A stretch of DNA of 64,000 bases from Ryuthela nishihirai (GCA_038380435.1 JAWZYU010000024.1:53902613-53966612); one strand, 5' to 3'; shown: positions 47,304 to 59,912, numbered from the stretch's first letter. Numbers and translations are program-made. Notes: generated from the letters alone by a model not told the origin.

Positions 47304-47372
47304 CTTAACTTTAGCTTCTTCAGGTAACATATCATAATCAATCCACATAGCATCATCACCCCTTGGTATTTC
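47304..47372 (-). CDS. pds5: PDS5 exon E4
   Basis: A short symmetric exon of 69 bp (23 codons) with acceptor ggatatag and donor gtataa. It encodes EIPRGDDAMWIDYDMLPEEA then KVK. In PDS5 proteins a variable acidic linker ending in W.....LPEE...KVEGMK sits exactly here, and the next exon begins VEGMK. The exon is too short to find by length alone; order, phase and the MW...LPEE pattern support it. Confidence 0.88.
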
Positions 47373-48094
47373 CTATATCCAAAAATATGAAATATTAAAA
47401 TAATACAAAAATATATGCTATTTTCTTTTCATATACAAAAAAAGTATACTAAATTTTAACTTCTTTAGGTTATTAGCCATAAAAACTTTAAGCACTCCTC
47501 AAGTTTTGTTTGCATTTTCTATTTTTATGGGCACATATTTTGAAAATCCATCTAAAATAACTATAGTATCATATATCTTGACTCTACTGATACCACTGGC
47601 TATTCTCTGCCCTAGCTTAGTTTTCCAAAAGCACCAGGATGCCTTAAAGCCAAGGGTCTAAAACGTATGGCCCCCCAAAACCATTTTGTATAGTTCACAA
47701 TATGTTTTATCATAATCATGGTAACAAAATGCAATTTAGTAGCTTGGCCGAGATGATCTTACAGGATATGTAAAATATGGTTTTATTTACAATGGAAAAT
47801 ATGGACAAAGATACTCAGGATGCTACACTATAAACAAAACTTAGATTTATGCTTTGATATTAAAAATATATAACATTTAAATAATAAAACAATTTAAGTG
47901 GTTATGTTTTGCTTATTATTGCTTAAAATAAAATGCGATCTGCCATATATTGAGAAGTAATTGATTTGGTCCCTATATGATTTGAGTTCGTGACCCCTGC
48001 CTCAGATAGCATAGGCTACATGAGAATATAAATTAAAAAAAAAAATTAAAAAACACCCATCTTCCTATATGCACCCTAAAAAGTAGAAAATATG

Positions 48095-48250
48095 CCTAAT
48101 ATATCAATGGTGCTATCACCCACTGAATTCATATTCACTTCAAATGAAGATGGCGCAACAATTTACCTAATGACAAACAACTGGAGCCCTACCTTCCTTT
48201 GAAGCAAAAAAGAATTCAGTGACTGACTGCCTCATCAATATGGTTTAGGT
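48095..48250. mobile_element. Foldback (MITE-like) element, copy 2
   Basis: Diverged copy of 6177-6330. The left arm tatcaatggtgctatcac faces the right arm actgcctcatcaatat around a short centre. Confidence 0.55.
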
Positions 48251-48259
48251 TTATTTTCT

Positions 48260-49175
48260 ATGTTTTAGGGCAAATATATAAAGTTAGTATTTTTAAATTT
48301 TTTTGTCACTAAAAGCAACTATTTTCAGAAATTTTCATTTGATATATATGACTCATAAACATTGATCACATTTTTCCTCACTCTTCAGTTTTTGAATTGT
48401 ATATGAGGTAGCCATGACATTGGAAACATCACAAGCTATAATTTGTGATATAACTTGTTAAGGTCAACCCCCATGAAATTTCCATTTCCTTTTGGGGAAG
48501 GGGAGAATGGTGGGGCACATGATTCGAAATAGTCTACAACAGTCCTAACATGGGCTTTCATTTGACATCTACGTAACTGTAAGCCTTCATATGTTCAGCA
48601 GATATAGTAAAATACTTTCAAATTTCCACATTTTAGGGGGGGGGGGAGAAAAAAGGTGAGTATAGTTTTATTGCCCACAACCTTCCCCAAGTCACAAGCT
48701 TTCATTCAACATACAACTTGTTTCTTTCAGCCCTCGCTTTCAAAAGATGTAGTAGAATAATTTGTCAAATATTCCCTCCTTTTTTAGTGGTGGGTGGGAG
48801 AAAAGGCACGGGGTGCAATTATGGTGAGAAACTCTTTATTCATACCCTAATAACAGTATGAAAATCGTAGATTGGACACTATTATTATGTATAAGCAACT
48901 GCAAAGCTCTGAACTTTTGCCCTAGTGGCAAGAAGATATTTCAGTAGCTATGTTGCAGCTTTTACTCTTCTGAGAGCTAATTTTACAGTGAGTAAATCTT
49001 TTTAAGTAATCCTTGCATTGTGCCATTCTAAAACTGTTAGAAGTTTTAGAACCTGTGACACTCCCCATGTCACAAACTTTCATTTGACACCTAGCCCATT
49101 ACTTTTGGCCCTTGTGTTCTGAAGATATAGTGGAACGAACATCTTCACATTTCCCCCTTTTTAGGCGAGAAGCAT
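48260..49175. repeat. Repeat family 6, copy 3 (with internal subrepeats)
   Basis: Contains the sequence shared with 6340-6600. Then at least two diverged subunits follow, with cccca.gtcacaa.ctttcattt.aca, followed by a gatatagtggaa(c/t)aa phrase and ttcacatttcccccttttta, as at 10786-11120. A run of 11 G lies near 48638. RTE copy B starts directly after it. Confidence 0.55.
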
Positions 49176-49380
49176 GGAGTGGTCAACTTCACAGGGTCCT
49201 GGTGCTGACCATTTACACCTACTAGACTGGACTTGTTTATGGATTTGAGCTTGATTATGGATCCTGGACTTGCTGCACTGGTGGGTCTCTGTTGAGGGAG
49301 AGTCTGCTGCTGTGTTTTCTGTTTGCTTCTGGGTTGCCAGCTCTAAGTGAACAGAGGCATGGGATACCTTATATCAGCTG

Positions 49381-50196
49381 GTGGATAATCCTAATCAGAG
49401 GCCATCGCAGGTACCTGAACCTTACTTAGCTAGTTGGGCATCGTCAAGCCTAAACTGGAGTAATGTGTCTCAGGCAGGCCATATGGCTCTTGAAAAAGTC
49501 CACTTGAAAAGGTGGTGCCTGAAGTTCCTACCAGCATCGGTGACTTCAGCCTTTAGCGGAGGAGAAACAGGTCTTTGCCCCATGCCTGCGATCAGGGGGC
49601 TGTTTGATATTGTTGGCCCTACCAATCTCAATAAACCTGATTTCTTTAAAAATCCTACTAATCATTTTCTCTCTGCAGGAATATGGAACGTGAGGACATT
49701 ACATAGAGATTATTCTCTTGATGTCCTCATGAAGGAATTCCAGTGCTATAACCTAGATATTCTAAGTTTGCAAGAGACCAGATGGACAGGTAAAGGTGAG
49801 ATACTTAAAAATAACTTTAAATTTCTCTTTACAGGGAGGGAGGATGGAAAGCATCACCAAGGCATGGGTCTGCTGCTCAGCAGACATGCTAGTGATGCTC
49901 TTCTAGGATATGAGTGCATTAATGAAAGGTTTCTTACAGCAAAATTTCAGACAAGCATTAAAGACTTGAATGTTATCTGCTGTTATGCCCCCACTGAGGA
50001 TTCTGATGAGGATGAGAAGGATAGGTTTTACGGACAACTTCAGGATATTTTGAATTCTGTCAAGAAAGGAGATATTACCCTTGTTCTTGGTGACTTCAAT
50101 GCCAAAGTTGGTACCGACTCTGACCTTTGGGGAGGAGTAATAGGCCCTTTTGGTATTGGTAGCTGCAATGGCAATGGGCAACGCTCCTACAGGTAA
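49381..50196 (+). pseudogene. RTE copy B endonuclease ORF
   Basis: This open frame (271 codons) covers most of the apurinic-like endonuclease with its Asn, Glu (QETRW), Asp/Asn (GDFN) residues. The final SDH motif lies beyond a 1-bp deletion, in the next frame at about 50375. Earlier ATG codons in the leader are possible; the frame before GIWNVRTL has no domain. Confidence 0.85.
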
Positions 50197-50854
50197 GTAA
50201 ACTCAATGGTTTCAGAATAACTAACACATATTACAAACACAGTGACATACATAAGTATACATGGGTTTCACCTGATGGGCTGCATAGGAATATGATTGAT
50301 TATATATTAATTAACAGCAAATGGGCTAGTTCTGTTAGAAATACCAGGGCATATAGGGGAGCTGAAATTGGATCTGACCATTACCTTGTTAAAAGTGTCT
50401 TGCAACTTAAACTTAAAAAGTGTTGTGCTAGGGTTAAAAATTTTACCTTTAACACTGAAGCTCTGAAAGACCCAGTTATAGCTAAAGCTTACCATGATAG
50501 GTTACTTAGTCATTATGACAGTCATGGTTTGCTTAATATTGAAGTTGAGGAAGAATGGGGCCATTTTAAACAAGCTTTTTTGGAAACTAACAGTACTCTT
50601 TTAGGGAAAAAGGAGCAGAGGAGGCAGAATTATTTAAGTGATAAGGCACTTGAGTTTATTTCAGAAAGGAAGAACTGAAGGATCCTTAATCAATACCCTA
50701 CTAGTCCTAATAGAAAACAATACAGAGAGCTTAATAACGTGTAAAGGATCAGTTAGCTACTGATAAGAATCTTTGGCTTGATGGCCTGGCTGACAAAGCT
50801 GAGGAAGCAGTTAGAAAGCACAACAGCAGAGAGCTGTACCAGATAGTTAATGTT

Positions 50855-51535
50855 TTGTGTGGTAGAAAACAAACAGGTATAAAGGGATTGAAGGATAAAC
50901 AAGGTAAGGTTATAGAAGGTGAGGATTCTGTCATGGCTAGGTGGGCTGAGCATTTCAGTGATGTTCTAAACAATGTGGTTAATTCTACTCCCATTGTTTG
51001 CAATGATGATAGATGCATTGTTGGATTTAATGTTGGCCCTATAACACAATTTGAAGTTAGTTTGGCTATTTCTAAACTTAAACTTCATAAATCCCCAGGG
51101 GTGGATGAAATTACTACGGAAATGTTTAGAGCTGGGAATGTTTCAGTTACCATTTGGATGACTGAAATTTTGAATAACTTTTATGATAAAGGCATGGTTC
51201 CTAAAGATTTTACCAGAGCCATTATTATCCCTATTTTCAAAAAAGGTGATCGCAGTTCTTGTGATAACTATAGGGGTATCAGCCTACTCTCTGTTCCAAG
51301 TAAAGTTCTTTCCATGATTGTGCTTAATAGAATTAAGAATCTGGTTGACAGGCAATTGCGTGATGAGCAATGTGGATTCAGAAGTGGTAGGGGATGTGTA
51401 GATCAGATATTTTCACTTAGGCAGATTCTTGAGAAATGTTTAGAATTTCAGAAACCTTTGGTTGCTAGCTTTGTTGATTTCAAAAAGGCTTTCGACTCTG
51501 TTGATTGTCATAATTTGTGGTTGATTGTGAGATGA
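50855..51535 (+). pseudogene. RTE copy B reverse transcriptase ORF, first part
   Basis: Holds RT motifs 1 to A, ending with FKKAFDSVDCHNLWLIVR and then TGA. The following bases continue the same frame (YGIPDKLVN), so a single base change made the stop. The first codon listed is internal to the original protein. Confidence 0.85.
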
Positions 51536-51565
51536 TATGGTATACCAGACAAGTTAGTTAACATT

Positions 51566-52542
51566 ATGAAGGCTCTCTATAATAACACTGAGTCATGTGT
51601 GAGAGTTGGTAACTCTTGTAGCAATTGGTTTAGCATTACTTCTGGTGTTCGACAAGGGTGCATTTTGTCTCCTTTTCTCTTTAGTTTGGTTGTTGATTAT
51701 GTTATGCGAAATTCACTTCAAGGGAAAGCTTTTGGCCTTAAATGGGCTGGAGATACGAAAATTTCTGATTTAGATTATGCTGATGATTTAGCCCTTTTGG
51801 CAAATGATGTTGATGAGATGAACTCTTTCATTCGAGCTGTTGATGAGACTGGTAGTACAGTAGGTTTGGTTATAAACAGAGAGAAAACTAAAGTGATGAA
51901 AATTGGTCAGGCAGGTTGTGATTCAGTTAATCTGAATGGTTGCAGTCTTGAGCAGGTGTCACAGTTTACCTTGGGAGCTACGTAACTGATACTGGTGATG
52001 TGCGGCATGAGATTAACAGACGAATAGGTATTGCTGCCGGGACTTTTAAGAATCTATGGAGATTGTGGAGAAATAGGTGTATACACCTAAAGACTAAAAT
52101 TAGACTGTATAATAGTTTGGTTCTTTCTAGGGTTAGTTATGGCAGTGAAACTTGGATGCTGTGTAAACAAGATAACAGGAAACTAGATGCTTTTGATTCT
52201 AGATGCTTACGCAGTATCTTGGGTATTAGGTGGTTTAACTTTGTAACTAATGATGAGGTTAGGCAAAGGAGTCTGCAACCTGCTTTAAGCAGCATATTGT
52301 GCAGAGAGAGACTCCGTTGGTTTGGCCATGTTGCCCGTATGGATAATTATAGATTAGCGAATAGGGTTATGAACAGTGTGCCTAGAGGCCTCAGAAGGAG
52401 GGGGAGACCTAGGATGCAGTGGGCAGACAATGTCAAACAGGACCTTGTTAGAATTGGTGTACAGTGGCTGGATGCAGCAGATGTAGCTCAGGACAGATAT
52501 GCATGGAGAATTAAAATGCGCGGTCTGGTTGGACCTCCGTAG
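51566..52542 (+). pseudogene. RTE copy B reverse transcriptase ORF, second part
   Basis: Motifs B and C, thumb and the C-terminal RWFGHVARM region, in two frames separated by a small deletion near 51975 (between SLEQVSQFT and LGSYVTDTGDV). The protein ends at LVGPP followed by TAG at 52542, 15 bp before the TGA repeat tail. Confidence 0.85.
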
Positions 52543-52577
52543 CCAATGGCTGCTTGATGATGATGATGATGATGGCG

Positions 52578-53544
52578 CCGACGACGATGACGACACTCCT
52601 TGCTTCACTAGTTTTGATTTAACACATAAATCATTGTTTGTCGCATTCAAAAGATATGATGGGACAACTGTTTTTGACAAATCCACAAATTGACAAACGA
52701 AGAGTGAAAAGATATAGGAAAAGAGGTAAAAAGGAAAACATTTCCCTTAAAAAGTATTTTGTTAATCATTACATTTGTTTCATTTCTTTTATGTGCATAC
52801 AGAATTAATCCATTATAAAAAGATGTCACTAATAACTGATTAATGACATTAATGGGATTATAATTAACATTATTAGCATAGTACCTTAAACTAAGAATTA
52901 TAGCTTTCTAGTCATTCAATTTTTCTAATTATATAAATCATTTCCTATTTTTATGAATTATTTTTGTTTTATAAATCACTATTCTCCAAGATATACAACA
53001 CACTTGATTCTGCTTTTATTACAAAATCTAGGATAATTAACTAACAATATTGGTTTCTTCTTTAAAAATTTGAACTTCAATGATTCAATCACATTCACAA
53101 ATATTGCCATGAAACAAAATCATATGCATCATAATTTTTATATTTTTTCATAGCATTCACAAGAAAATAGTTTTGAAAAGAAGTTGTTCGATTTTTGTAG
53201 AATGAAATACACTGAATTCAGAAGCTTTTGGGAAAACATTGTTAAGAAAACCATTAAACTGAAAAACATTGTACTACCTTACTAAAGTTACAAATGACTT
53301 TCATAAGCTATAAATACGCTATATTCATAACCTATAGTCATGAGATATAAATAATAAGTTAGGATGAGAACTAGAACCATTAAAAATTTTAATCAGTAAA
53401 ATATCAGGTACAATTATTCTAGACTTTTGGTATAGAGGTTAAATTTTCTTTTTCATTATTTATTTTTAATATTAATAACTACATGCAACAAGGTACTCAA
53501 TCAAGCTTAAAAATTAATTGAAGTATTTAATAAAATAAACTTAC
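52578..53544. other. Intron sequence next to E3
   Basis: 52605-52710 matches the end of repeat family 6 at 11100-11220. The rest is AT-rich without recognised content. Confidence 0.45.
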
Positions 53545-53700
53545 AAAGTCAACCATTAAAAGATCTTTAACAATGACCTTAGAGACAATACTCTTAATCT
53601 GCATTCCAAATAAATCGGGGCACTGCAAAGCAATATGGCCCAAAGACACCAAAGAGGTACGGAAATATTCTGACTGCAATGTCAAGTTCTGTTTCAGATG
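53545..53700 (-). CDS. pds5: PDS5 exon E3
   Basis: A 156-bp exon (52 codons, phase 0 at both ends), acceptor ctgatttag and donor gtaagt. The peptide includes LTLQSEYFRTSLVSLGHIAL, CPDLFGMQIKSIVSK and VIVKDLLMVDF. The SLGHIA, QIK.IVS and IVKDLLM motifs match the PDS5 family in the right order after E2. The exon is symmetric, so skipping it would keep the frame and drop 52 residues. It lies in the 1.47-kb gap between two long RTE retrotransposon copies of opposite orientation (49176-52577 and 54045-57605). Confidence 0.95.
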
Positions 53701-54070
53701 CTAAATCAGAGAAAAAGAAGTTGTTAAACTATCTTATTAGGAACAAAAACAATATTTTAAATGTGAGAATTTTTCCTCAGATATTAATATTTTTAAACAT
53801 TTTTCCACACAAAACATATAATTTGTTTGAAAAAACAACCGAAAAATTCTAAATAAAATTTCATTACTTCCACAATATTTAACTTCTAAACCATTTCCAA
53901 AAATTTGGAAGAAAAAAATTCTTGGTGCATCAATTTTAGTTTCCTTAACTTCTGCCTTTAGGGATAATAAACATTAATCAATTCAATTTATTGTATTAAT
54001 CTCTGAATCTCAATGCTCCAAAAGTTACTAAGAGGACTAATAATCATCATCATCATCAAGCAGCCATGGG

Positions 54071-54667
54071 CTATGGAGGTCCAACCAGACCGTGCAATTT
54101 AGTTCTCCAAGCAAGTCTATCCTGAGCTACATCTACTGCATCTGGCCACTGCACACCAATTCTAACAAGGTCCTGTTTGACATTGTCTGCCCACCGCATC
54201 CTAGGTCTCCCCTTCTTTCTGAGGCCTTTAGGCACACTGTTTATAACCCTATTCGCCAATCTATAATTATTCATATGGGCAACATGGCCAAACCAATGGA
54301 GTCTCTCTCTGCACAATATGCTGCTTAAAGGAGGTTGCAAACTCCTTTCCCTAATCTCATCATTAGTTACAAAGTTGAACCACCTAATGCCCAAGATACT
54401 GCGTAAGCATCTGAAATCAAAAGCATCTAGTTTCCTGTTATCTTGTTTACAAAGTGTCCAAGTTTCACTACCATAACTAACCCTAGAAAGAACCAAACTA
54501 TTATACAGTCTAATTTTAGTCTTTAGGTGTATACGCCTATTTCTCCACACTCTCCATAGGTTCTTAAAAGTAATGGCAGCAATCCCTATTCGTCTGTTAA
54601 TCTCATGCCGCACATCACCATTATCTGTTACATAGCTCCCAAGATAATTACTCAAGACTGCAACCAT
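54071..54667 (-). pseudogene. RTE copy C C-terminal ORF
   Basis: About 198 codons in frame: LGSYVTDNGDVRHEINRRIG, SYGSETWTLCKQDNRKLDAF, LHWFGHVAHMNNYRLANRVI and LVGPP. The apparent start at 54667 is an artefact of a small deletion. Confidence 0.85.
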
Positions 54668-54767
54668 TCAGATTAACTGAATCACAGCCTGCCTGACCAA
54701 TTTTCATCACTTTAGTTTTCTCTCTGTTTATAACCAAACCTACTCTACTACCAGTCTCATCAACAGC

Positions 54768-55815
54768 TCAAATGAAAGAGTTCATCTCATCAATATCATT
54801 TGCCAAAAGGGCTAAATCATCAGCATAATCTAAATCAAAAACTTTTGTATCTCCAGCCCATTTAAGGCCAAAATCTTTCCCTTGAAGTGAATTTCGCATA
54901 ACATAATCAATAACCAAGCTAAAGAGAAAAGGAGACAAAATGCACCCTTGTCGAACACCAGAAGTAATGCTAAACCAATTGCTACAAGCCTTACCAACTC
55001 TCACACATGACTCAGTGTTATTACAGAGAGCTTTCATAATGTTAACTAACTTGTCTGGTATACCATATGATCTCATAATCAACCATAAATTATGACGATC
55101 AACAGAGTCGAAAACCTTTTTGAAATCAACAAAGCTCACAACCAAAGGTTTCTGAAACTAAACATTTCTCAAGTATCTGCCTAAGAGAAAATATCTGATC
55201 TGCACATCCCCTACCACTTCTGAATCCACATTGCTCATCACGCAATTGTCTGTCAACCAGATTCTTAATTCTGTTAAGCACAATCGTGCAAAGAACTTTC
55301 CCTGGAACAGAGAGTAGGCTGATATCCCTATAGTTATCACAAGAACTGCGATCACCTTTTTTGAAAATAGAGATAATAATAGCTCTGGCAAAATCCTTAG
55401 GAACCATGCCTTTGTCATAAAAGATATTCAAAATTTCAGTCATCCAAGTGGTAACAGAAATATTCCCAGCTCTAAGCATTTCCGTAGTAATTTCATCTAC
55501 ACCTGGGGATTTATGAAGTTTAAGTTTAGAAACAGCCAAAATAACTTCAGATTGTGTTATAGGTCCAACATTAAAGCCACCAATGCATCTATCATCATTG
55601 CAAACAATGGGAGTAGAACGAACTACATTGTTTAGAACATCACTGAAATGCTCAGCCCACCTAGCCATGACAGAATCCTCCCCTTCTATAACCTTACCTT
55701 GTTTATCCTTCAATCCTTGTATGCCTGTCCATTTTCTACCACACAAAACATCAATTATCTGGTACAGCTCTCTGCTGTTGTGCTGTCTAACTGCTTCCTC
55801 GGCTTTGTCAGCCAA
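54768..55815 (-). pseudogene. RTE copy C reverse transcriptase ORF
   Basis: Two overlapping frames joined by a 2-bp deletion near 55150. The first carries RT motifs 1-2 and the second carries motif A (FVDFKKVFDSVD), B and C (YADD). It ends at NSFI where CGA has become TGA, a typical CpG decay change. Confidence 0.85.
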
Positions 55816-56414
55816 ACCATCAAGCCAAAGATTCTTATCAGCAGCTAACTGATCCTTTACAAGTTTATTAAGGTCTCTGTAATGCTTTCTATTAGGACTA
55901 GTAGGGTATTGATTAAGGGCATTCCTGCAGTTCTTTCTTTCCGAAATAAGCTCAAGTGCCTTATCACTCAGATAATTTTGCCTCTTCTGCTCCTTTTTCC
56001 TAAAAGAGTACTGTTAGTATCCAAAAAGGCCTGTTTAAAATGATCCCATTCTTCCTCAACTTCAGTAGTAAGCAAACCATGACTGTCATAATGACTAAGT
56101 AACCTATCATGGTAAGCTTTGGCTATAACTGGATCTTTCAGAGCTTCAGTATTAAAAGTAAATTTTTTAACCCTAGCACAACACTTTTTAAGTTTAAGTT
56201 GCAACACACTTTTAACAAGGTAATGGTCAGATCCAATTTCAGCTCCCCTATATGCCCTGGTATTCCTAACAGAACTAGCCCATTTGCTGTTAATTAATAT
56301 GTAATCAATCATATTCTTAGGCAGCCCATCAGGTGAAACCCATGTATACTTATGTATGTCGCGGTGTTTGTAATAAGTGTTAGTTATTCTGAATCCATTG
56401 AGTTTACTTACCTG

Positions 56415-57065
56415 TTAGAGACGTTGCCCATTGCCATTGCAGCTACCAATACCAAAAGGGCCTATTACTCCTCCCCAAAGGTCAGAGTCAGTACCAACTT
56501 TGGCATTGAAGTCACCAAGAACAAGGGTAATATCTCCTTTCTTGACAGAATTCAAAATATCCTGAAGTTGTTCATAAAACCTATCCTTCTCATCCTCATC
56601 GACATTCTCAGTGGGGGCATAACAGCAGATAACATTCAAGTCTTTAACGCTTGTCTGAAATTTTGCTGTAAGAAACCTTTCATTAATGCACTCATATCCT
56701 AGAAGAGCATCGCTAGCGTGTCTGCTGAGAAGCAGACCCACGCCTTGGTGATGCTTATTGTCGTCCCTCCCTGAAAAGAGAAATTTAAGATTATTTTTAA
56801 GAATCTGACCTTTATCTGTCCATCTGGTCTCTTGCAAGCCGAGAATATCTAAATTATAACGGTGGAATTCTTGTGTGAGGACATCAAGAGAAAAAGCTCT
56901 GTGCAGAGTCCTCACATTCCAACTACCTATGGAGAGAAAATGGTTAGTGGGATGTTTAAAGAAACTATGTTTATTGAGAGAGGGAATGCCGACAATATCA
57001 AACAGCCCCCTAATCGCAGACATGGGGCAAAGACCCGTTCCCCCACTACTAAAGGCTGAAGCCAT
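56415..57065 (-). pseudogene. RTE copy C endonuclease ORF
   Basis: 216 codons containing the Asn, Glu and GDFN motifs of the endonuclease. The frame ends at GNGQRL then TAA. Copy A has CTA at this codon, so the protein would continue QVSKLNG and reach the SDH motif at about 56220. Confidence 0.85.
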
Positions 57066-57605
57066 CTACACTGGAAGACTTCCTCCAATGTAGAATTTGA
57101 CGATGCCAATAGAAGCAAAGAGTTCAGGTGCCTGCGATGACTTCTGCTCAGGATTATCCACCAGCTGATAAACATATCCTGTGAATCTATTCACTTGGGG
57201 CTGTCAACCCACAAACAAACAGAAAACACAGCGGAAGATTTTCCCTCCACAGAAGCCCACCAGTGCAGCAAAATCAGGATCCATAATCAAGCTCAGAGCC
57301 ATATATCTGTTCAGTCCAGTAGGTTTATATGGTCAGCACCAGGACCCTGTGTGGTTGACCACTCCTCAGCAGGGTAGAAAAAAAAGAAAAGTAGCCACAG
57401 TTGTCCAGATCAGTAGACCACACTAATCTGGCAGCCCTCCCCTTCCGTTCACTTCCACAAGAGAGTATCTCTTTTGAAAGTTACTAACGGTCCGCACCAC
57501 GAGAAGGCGGGGTCGGACATTAGGTGCTAGGCCTGGCCGGTTCTATGCATCATCACAGGGGATTGGTGCATAGCTCTCCTTCCAGTGACTACCTAGCTAC
57601 CATTA

Positions 57606-59910
57606 CAAGATTATAAATATGCATCACACAAGGCCAGAAAAGAAGTTTTCCAATTAGGTACAGATTTATACGTCAAGTACCCCTAGACATAATGAGTAGT
57701 AGTGCATACTCATGAACAGTTTTTTTTTTATTTTATTTTCTATAATTTTCCTTTTCTTTTTTACTTTTATAACAATGAAGAAAGGATCAATCAAAATGGA
57801 TGTGGAAATTTTAATATGTAATACAAATTTATTACCAAATACTGAAAAAGTTTAATGTAATAAACTGTTTTTATAACGGTGTATAATTTATAATATCCAG
57901 CAATGTTTAAAAATCAAATTATTCATTTTCAAACTTAAACTTTTCTTCCTTTTCTTTTTGCTGTGGTAATAAGAAAATTACTAAAGTACTATGACATTTT
58001 ACATTGTATAAATGGAGTATCTAGATCAAAAATTTTGAGATCTATAATTTATTCTCCTGTGACATTTTTCAATAAACAGAAACTTATTTTTAAAGTTATG
58101 AGCTTCAAATGTGGTTTTCCATTCACATAACATGGAACTGCCCTTATGTTTGAAAATACCCTTTGTATTCTCCCAATCTATATCCATTAAAAGTTGACTT
58201 GTGATTGGCAGGAGAAAGTAATTGATCTTGAACCTTGGATTTCGAAACTAGTTTTTATTTCTTCTTAAAATTGAAAAGGACATAATTTTTCTAATACTTA
58301 AATAAACAAAATTTAATACTTGATTCTGCCCCCCCCCCCCCCCCCCCCCAGTTAATATAGGTGCTCTGAGGCAACTGCCTAACATCCTTATGTAAAATCC
58401 AGCTGTTTTAAACAACAACAACAAAAAAAAACCTCTACCGAACCTTTCTATGCACTGTAATCCCTTCACAATCCTGGTTTCAAGCATCTACAATTAATAA
58501 ATGGCACACCATTTCATAAACCGTGACATCCAGCCTCAAGTATCTGTGGTTTTCTGAGAAACTGGCTATTTTTAGGCACCTCTTTTGTTAAGTATAAGCA
58601 TCGGTGAATAGAAGGTCCTAGTTGTTGGCAATGTAATAAGAATCTATAAAAACTTATGGCAGCTGGTGCTTAAATACAAAATATCTCAATCATCACCATC
58701 TTTCCACAATTTTATAAAAAAAAATATATTTCTAACTAATTTCCAATTTTTAAAAAAGTCATGAAATATATTCTGATGAAAAGAAAAATACAAATATAAT
58801 TCAGAGAGTGATTACTATAGTTACATTTTTACTATTGCAGTTAGAGATTGATTGTAGTTACATTTTCACTATTGTAATTATAGAGGGATTATAGTAATTA
58901 CATTTTTCCTACTGTAGAGAGTTACATACAAGTCTCTCTACAACTGTGATAAAAACTTTTTTTAACCATTCAATGCAAACTTATGAACTAATAATGTTAT
59001 TAAAATAATGCTTAGCCTATGGGTTAGAACCCCCTCTCCCACCCTCAGCATAGCAGCAAAGAAGGGGCCCTTTGATGAAACTGCATTGTCATCATCCTCC
59101 CCCTTCCTTCACTAGGGGAGGCTGCTTTACAAATCAAAGGAGTCTTCTTTGTTTCCATTTTACAAGGTTGTATTTAATTTTAAAGAACAATAAATAATCA
59201 GAGGTTTCCACTGGAAATCCAAGAAATAATAATAAAATTAGTTAAAAAAAACTTAAATGAGTTAAATAATCTTATATTCCTCAAAAGGAAACAAGTAGTA
59301 AAATTGTAGCTGAACCCTAAAAGATTGGTAAAGATACAAAAAAATATATATATTTGCATTAAACATCTTACTGAGCTGTATCCAATACTTATCAAATTGT
59401 TTACAATAGACATGCTAGCAATAAATGGCACACACTATTGCCCTTGACATGGAAACCACATATCTTCAACTAACACGAGTTGTGAAAGGTTAAGGCATGT
59501 GTGAAAAATGGAAGTTCCTGGAAACTAATACTCTTGGTGGTTTGTTTCCCCTTCAGAAAGTTATGAGATAAATGTTAAAAATTCTAAAAACAAACAGATT
59601 TAAATATAGAAAAATAAAAAGTACATGTATTATAAAATTCAAATGGGAATATATATATTTTTTAAATTGAAGTTTAATGTGTTGTACTAAAAATGGATGT
59701 ATACATTTCTGAACTGTTATTTCAGAGTCTGTTAAAAACTGCAGGTGATGGGATCCTGGAATGATTAATCCATAACAATTGCAGCTATCATGCCAATTAC
59801 ACAATATTCACAAAAATGCTTTTTTTTTCACTTTGTTATGAATGAACACTATCTACTTAATACTTTTCCACATAATTGTTTCACTTTTACAAAATCATAC
59901 TGTTATTTCT
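57606..59910. other. Intron sequence with a poly-C tract
   Basis: AT-rich. A run of about 21 C lies at 58328-58350 on the plus strand. Around 58810-58900 a 35-bp phrase (attgtagttacattttcact) is repeated about three times. No coding motif. Confidence 0.5.
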
Positions 59911-59912
59911 AG

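Larger units (their letters stand above)
49176..52577 (+). mobile_element. RTE-type LINE, copy B (nearly full length)
   Basis: About 3.4 kb, slightly 5'-truncated relative to copy C, ending in a (TGA)n run at about 52555. Endonuclease 49675-50420: WNVRTLHRDYS, LQETRW, CYAPTEDSDEDEKDR, LVLGDFNAKVG and GSDHYLV. Reverse transcriptase 50850-51900: LHKSPGVDEITTEM, DNYRGISLLSVP, FVDFKKAFDSVD (motif A), GVRQGCILSPFLFSLV (motif B) and YADD at 51776-51787 (motif C). The C-terminal part contains IRLYNSLVLSRVSYGSETW, RWFGHVARMDNYRLANRVMN and LVGPP. Lesions: a 1-bp loss near 50188, TGA at about 50676, a shift near 50740, TGA at about 51533 and a shift near 51975. It faces copy C. Confidence 0.93.
54045..57605 (-). 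mobile_element. RTE-type LINE, copy C (longest copy)
   Basis: About 3.56 kb with the longest 5' leader, which starts near 57605 (gtagctaggtagtcactgga on the minus strand). The (TGA)n tail appears as catcatcatcatcaag at 54047-54062. Endonuclease 57000-56200 (SWNVRTLHRAFS, LQETRW, YAPTEN, LGDFNAKVG, GSDHYLV). Reverse transcriptase 55815-54700 (DEQCGFRSGRGCADQ, FVDFKKVFDSVD, RQGCILSPFLFSLV, YADD at 54816-54827). C-terminus 54667-54071. Lesions: TAA near 56416, a 1-bp loss near 56000, a 2-bp loss near 55150, CGA to TGA near 54770 and a small deletion near 54645. It keeps TGC where copies A and B have TGA after ERKN. Confidence 0.93.

Noticed and set aside
49903..50181. Minus-strand open frames opposite the RTE endonuclease and RT (also at 50749-51018, 55583-55852 and 56352-56702)
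   Set aside because: Antisense shadows that recur identically opposite each RTE copy; the sense frames carry the known motifs.
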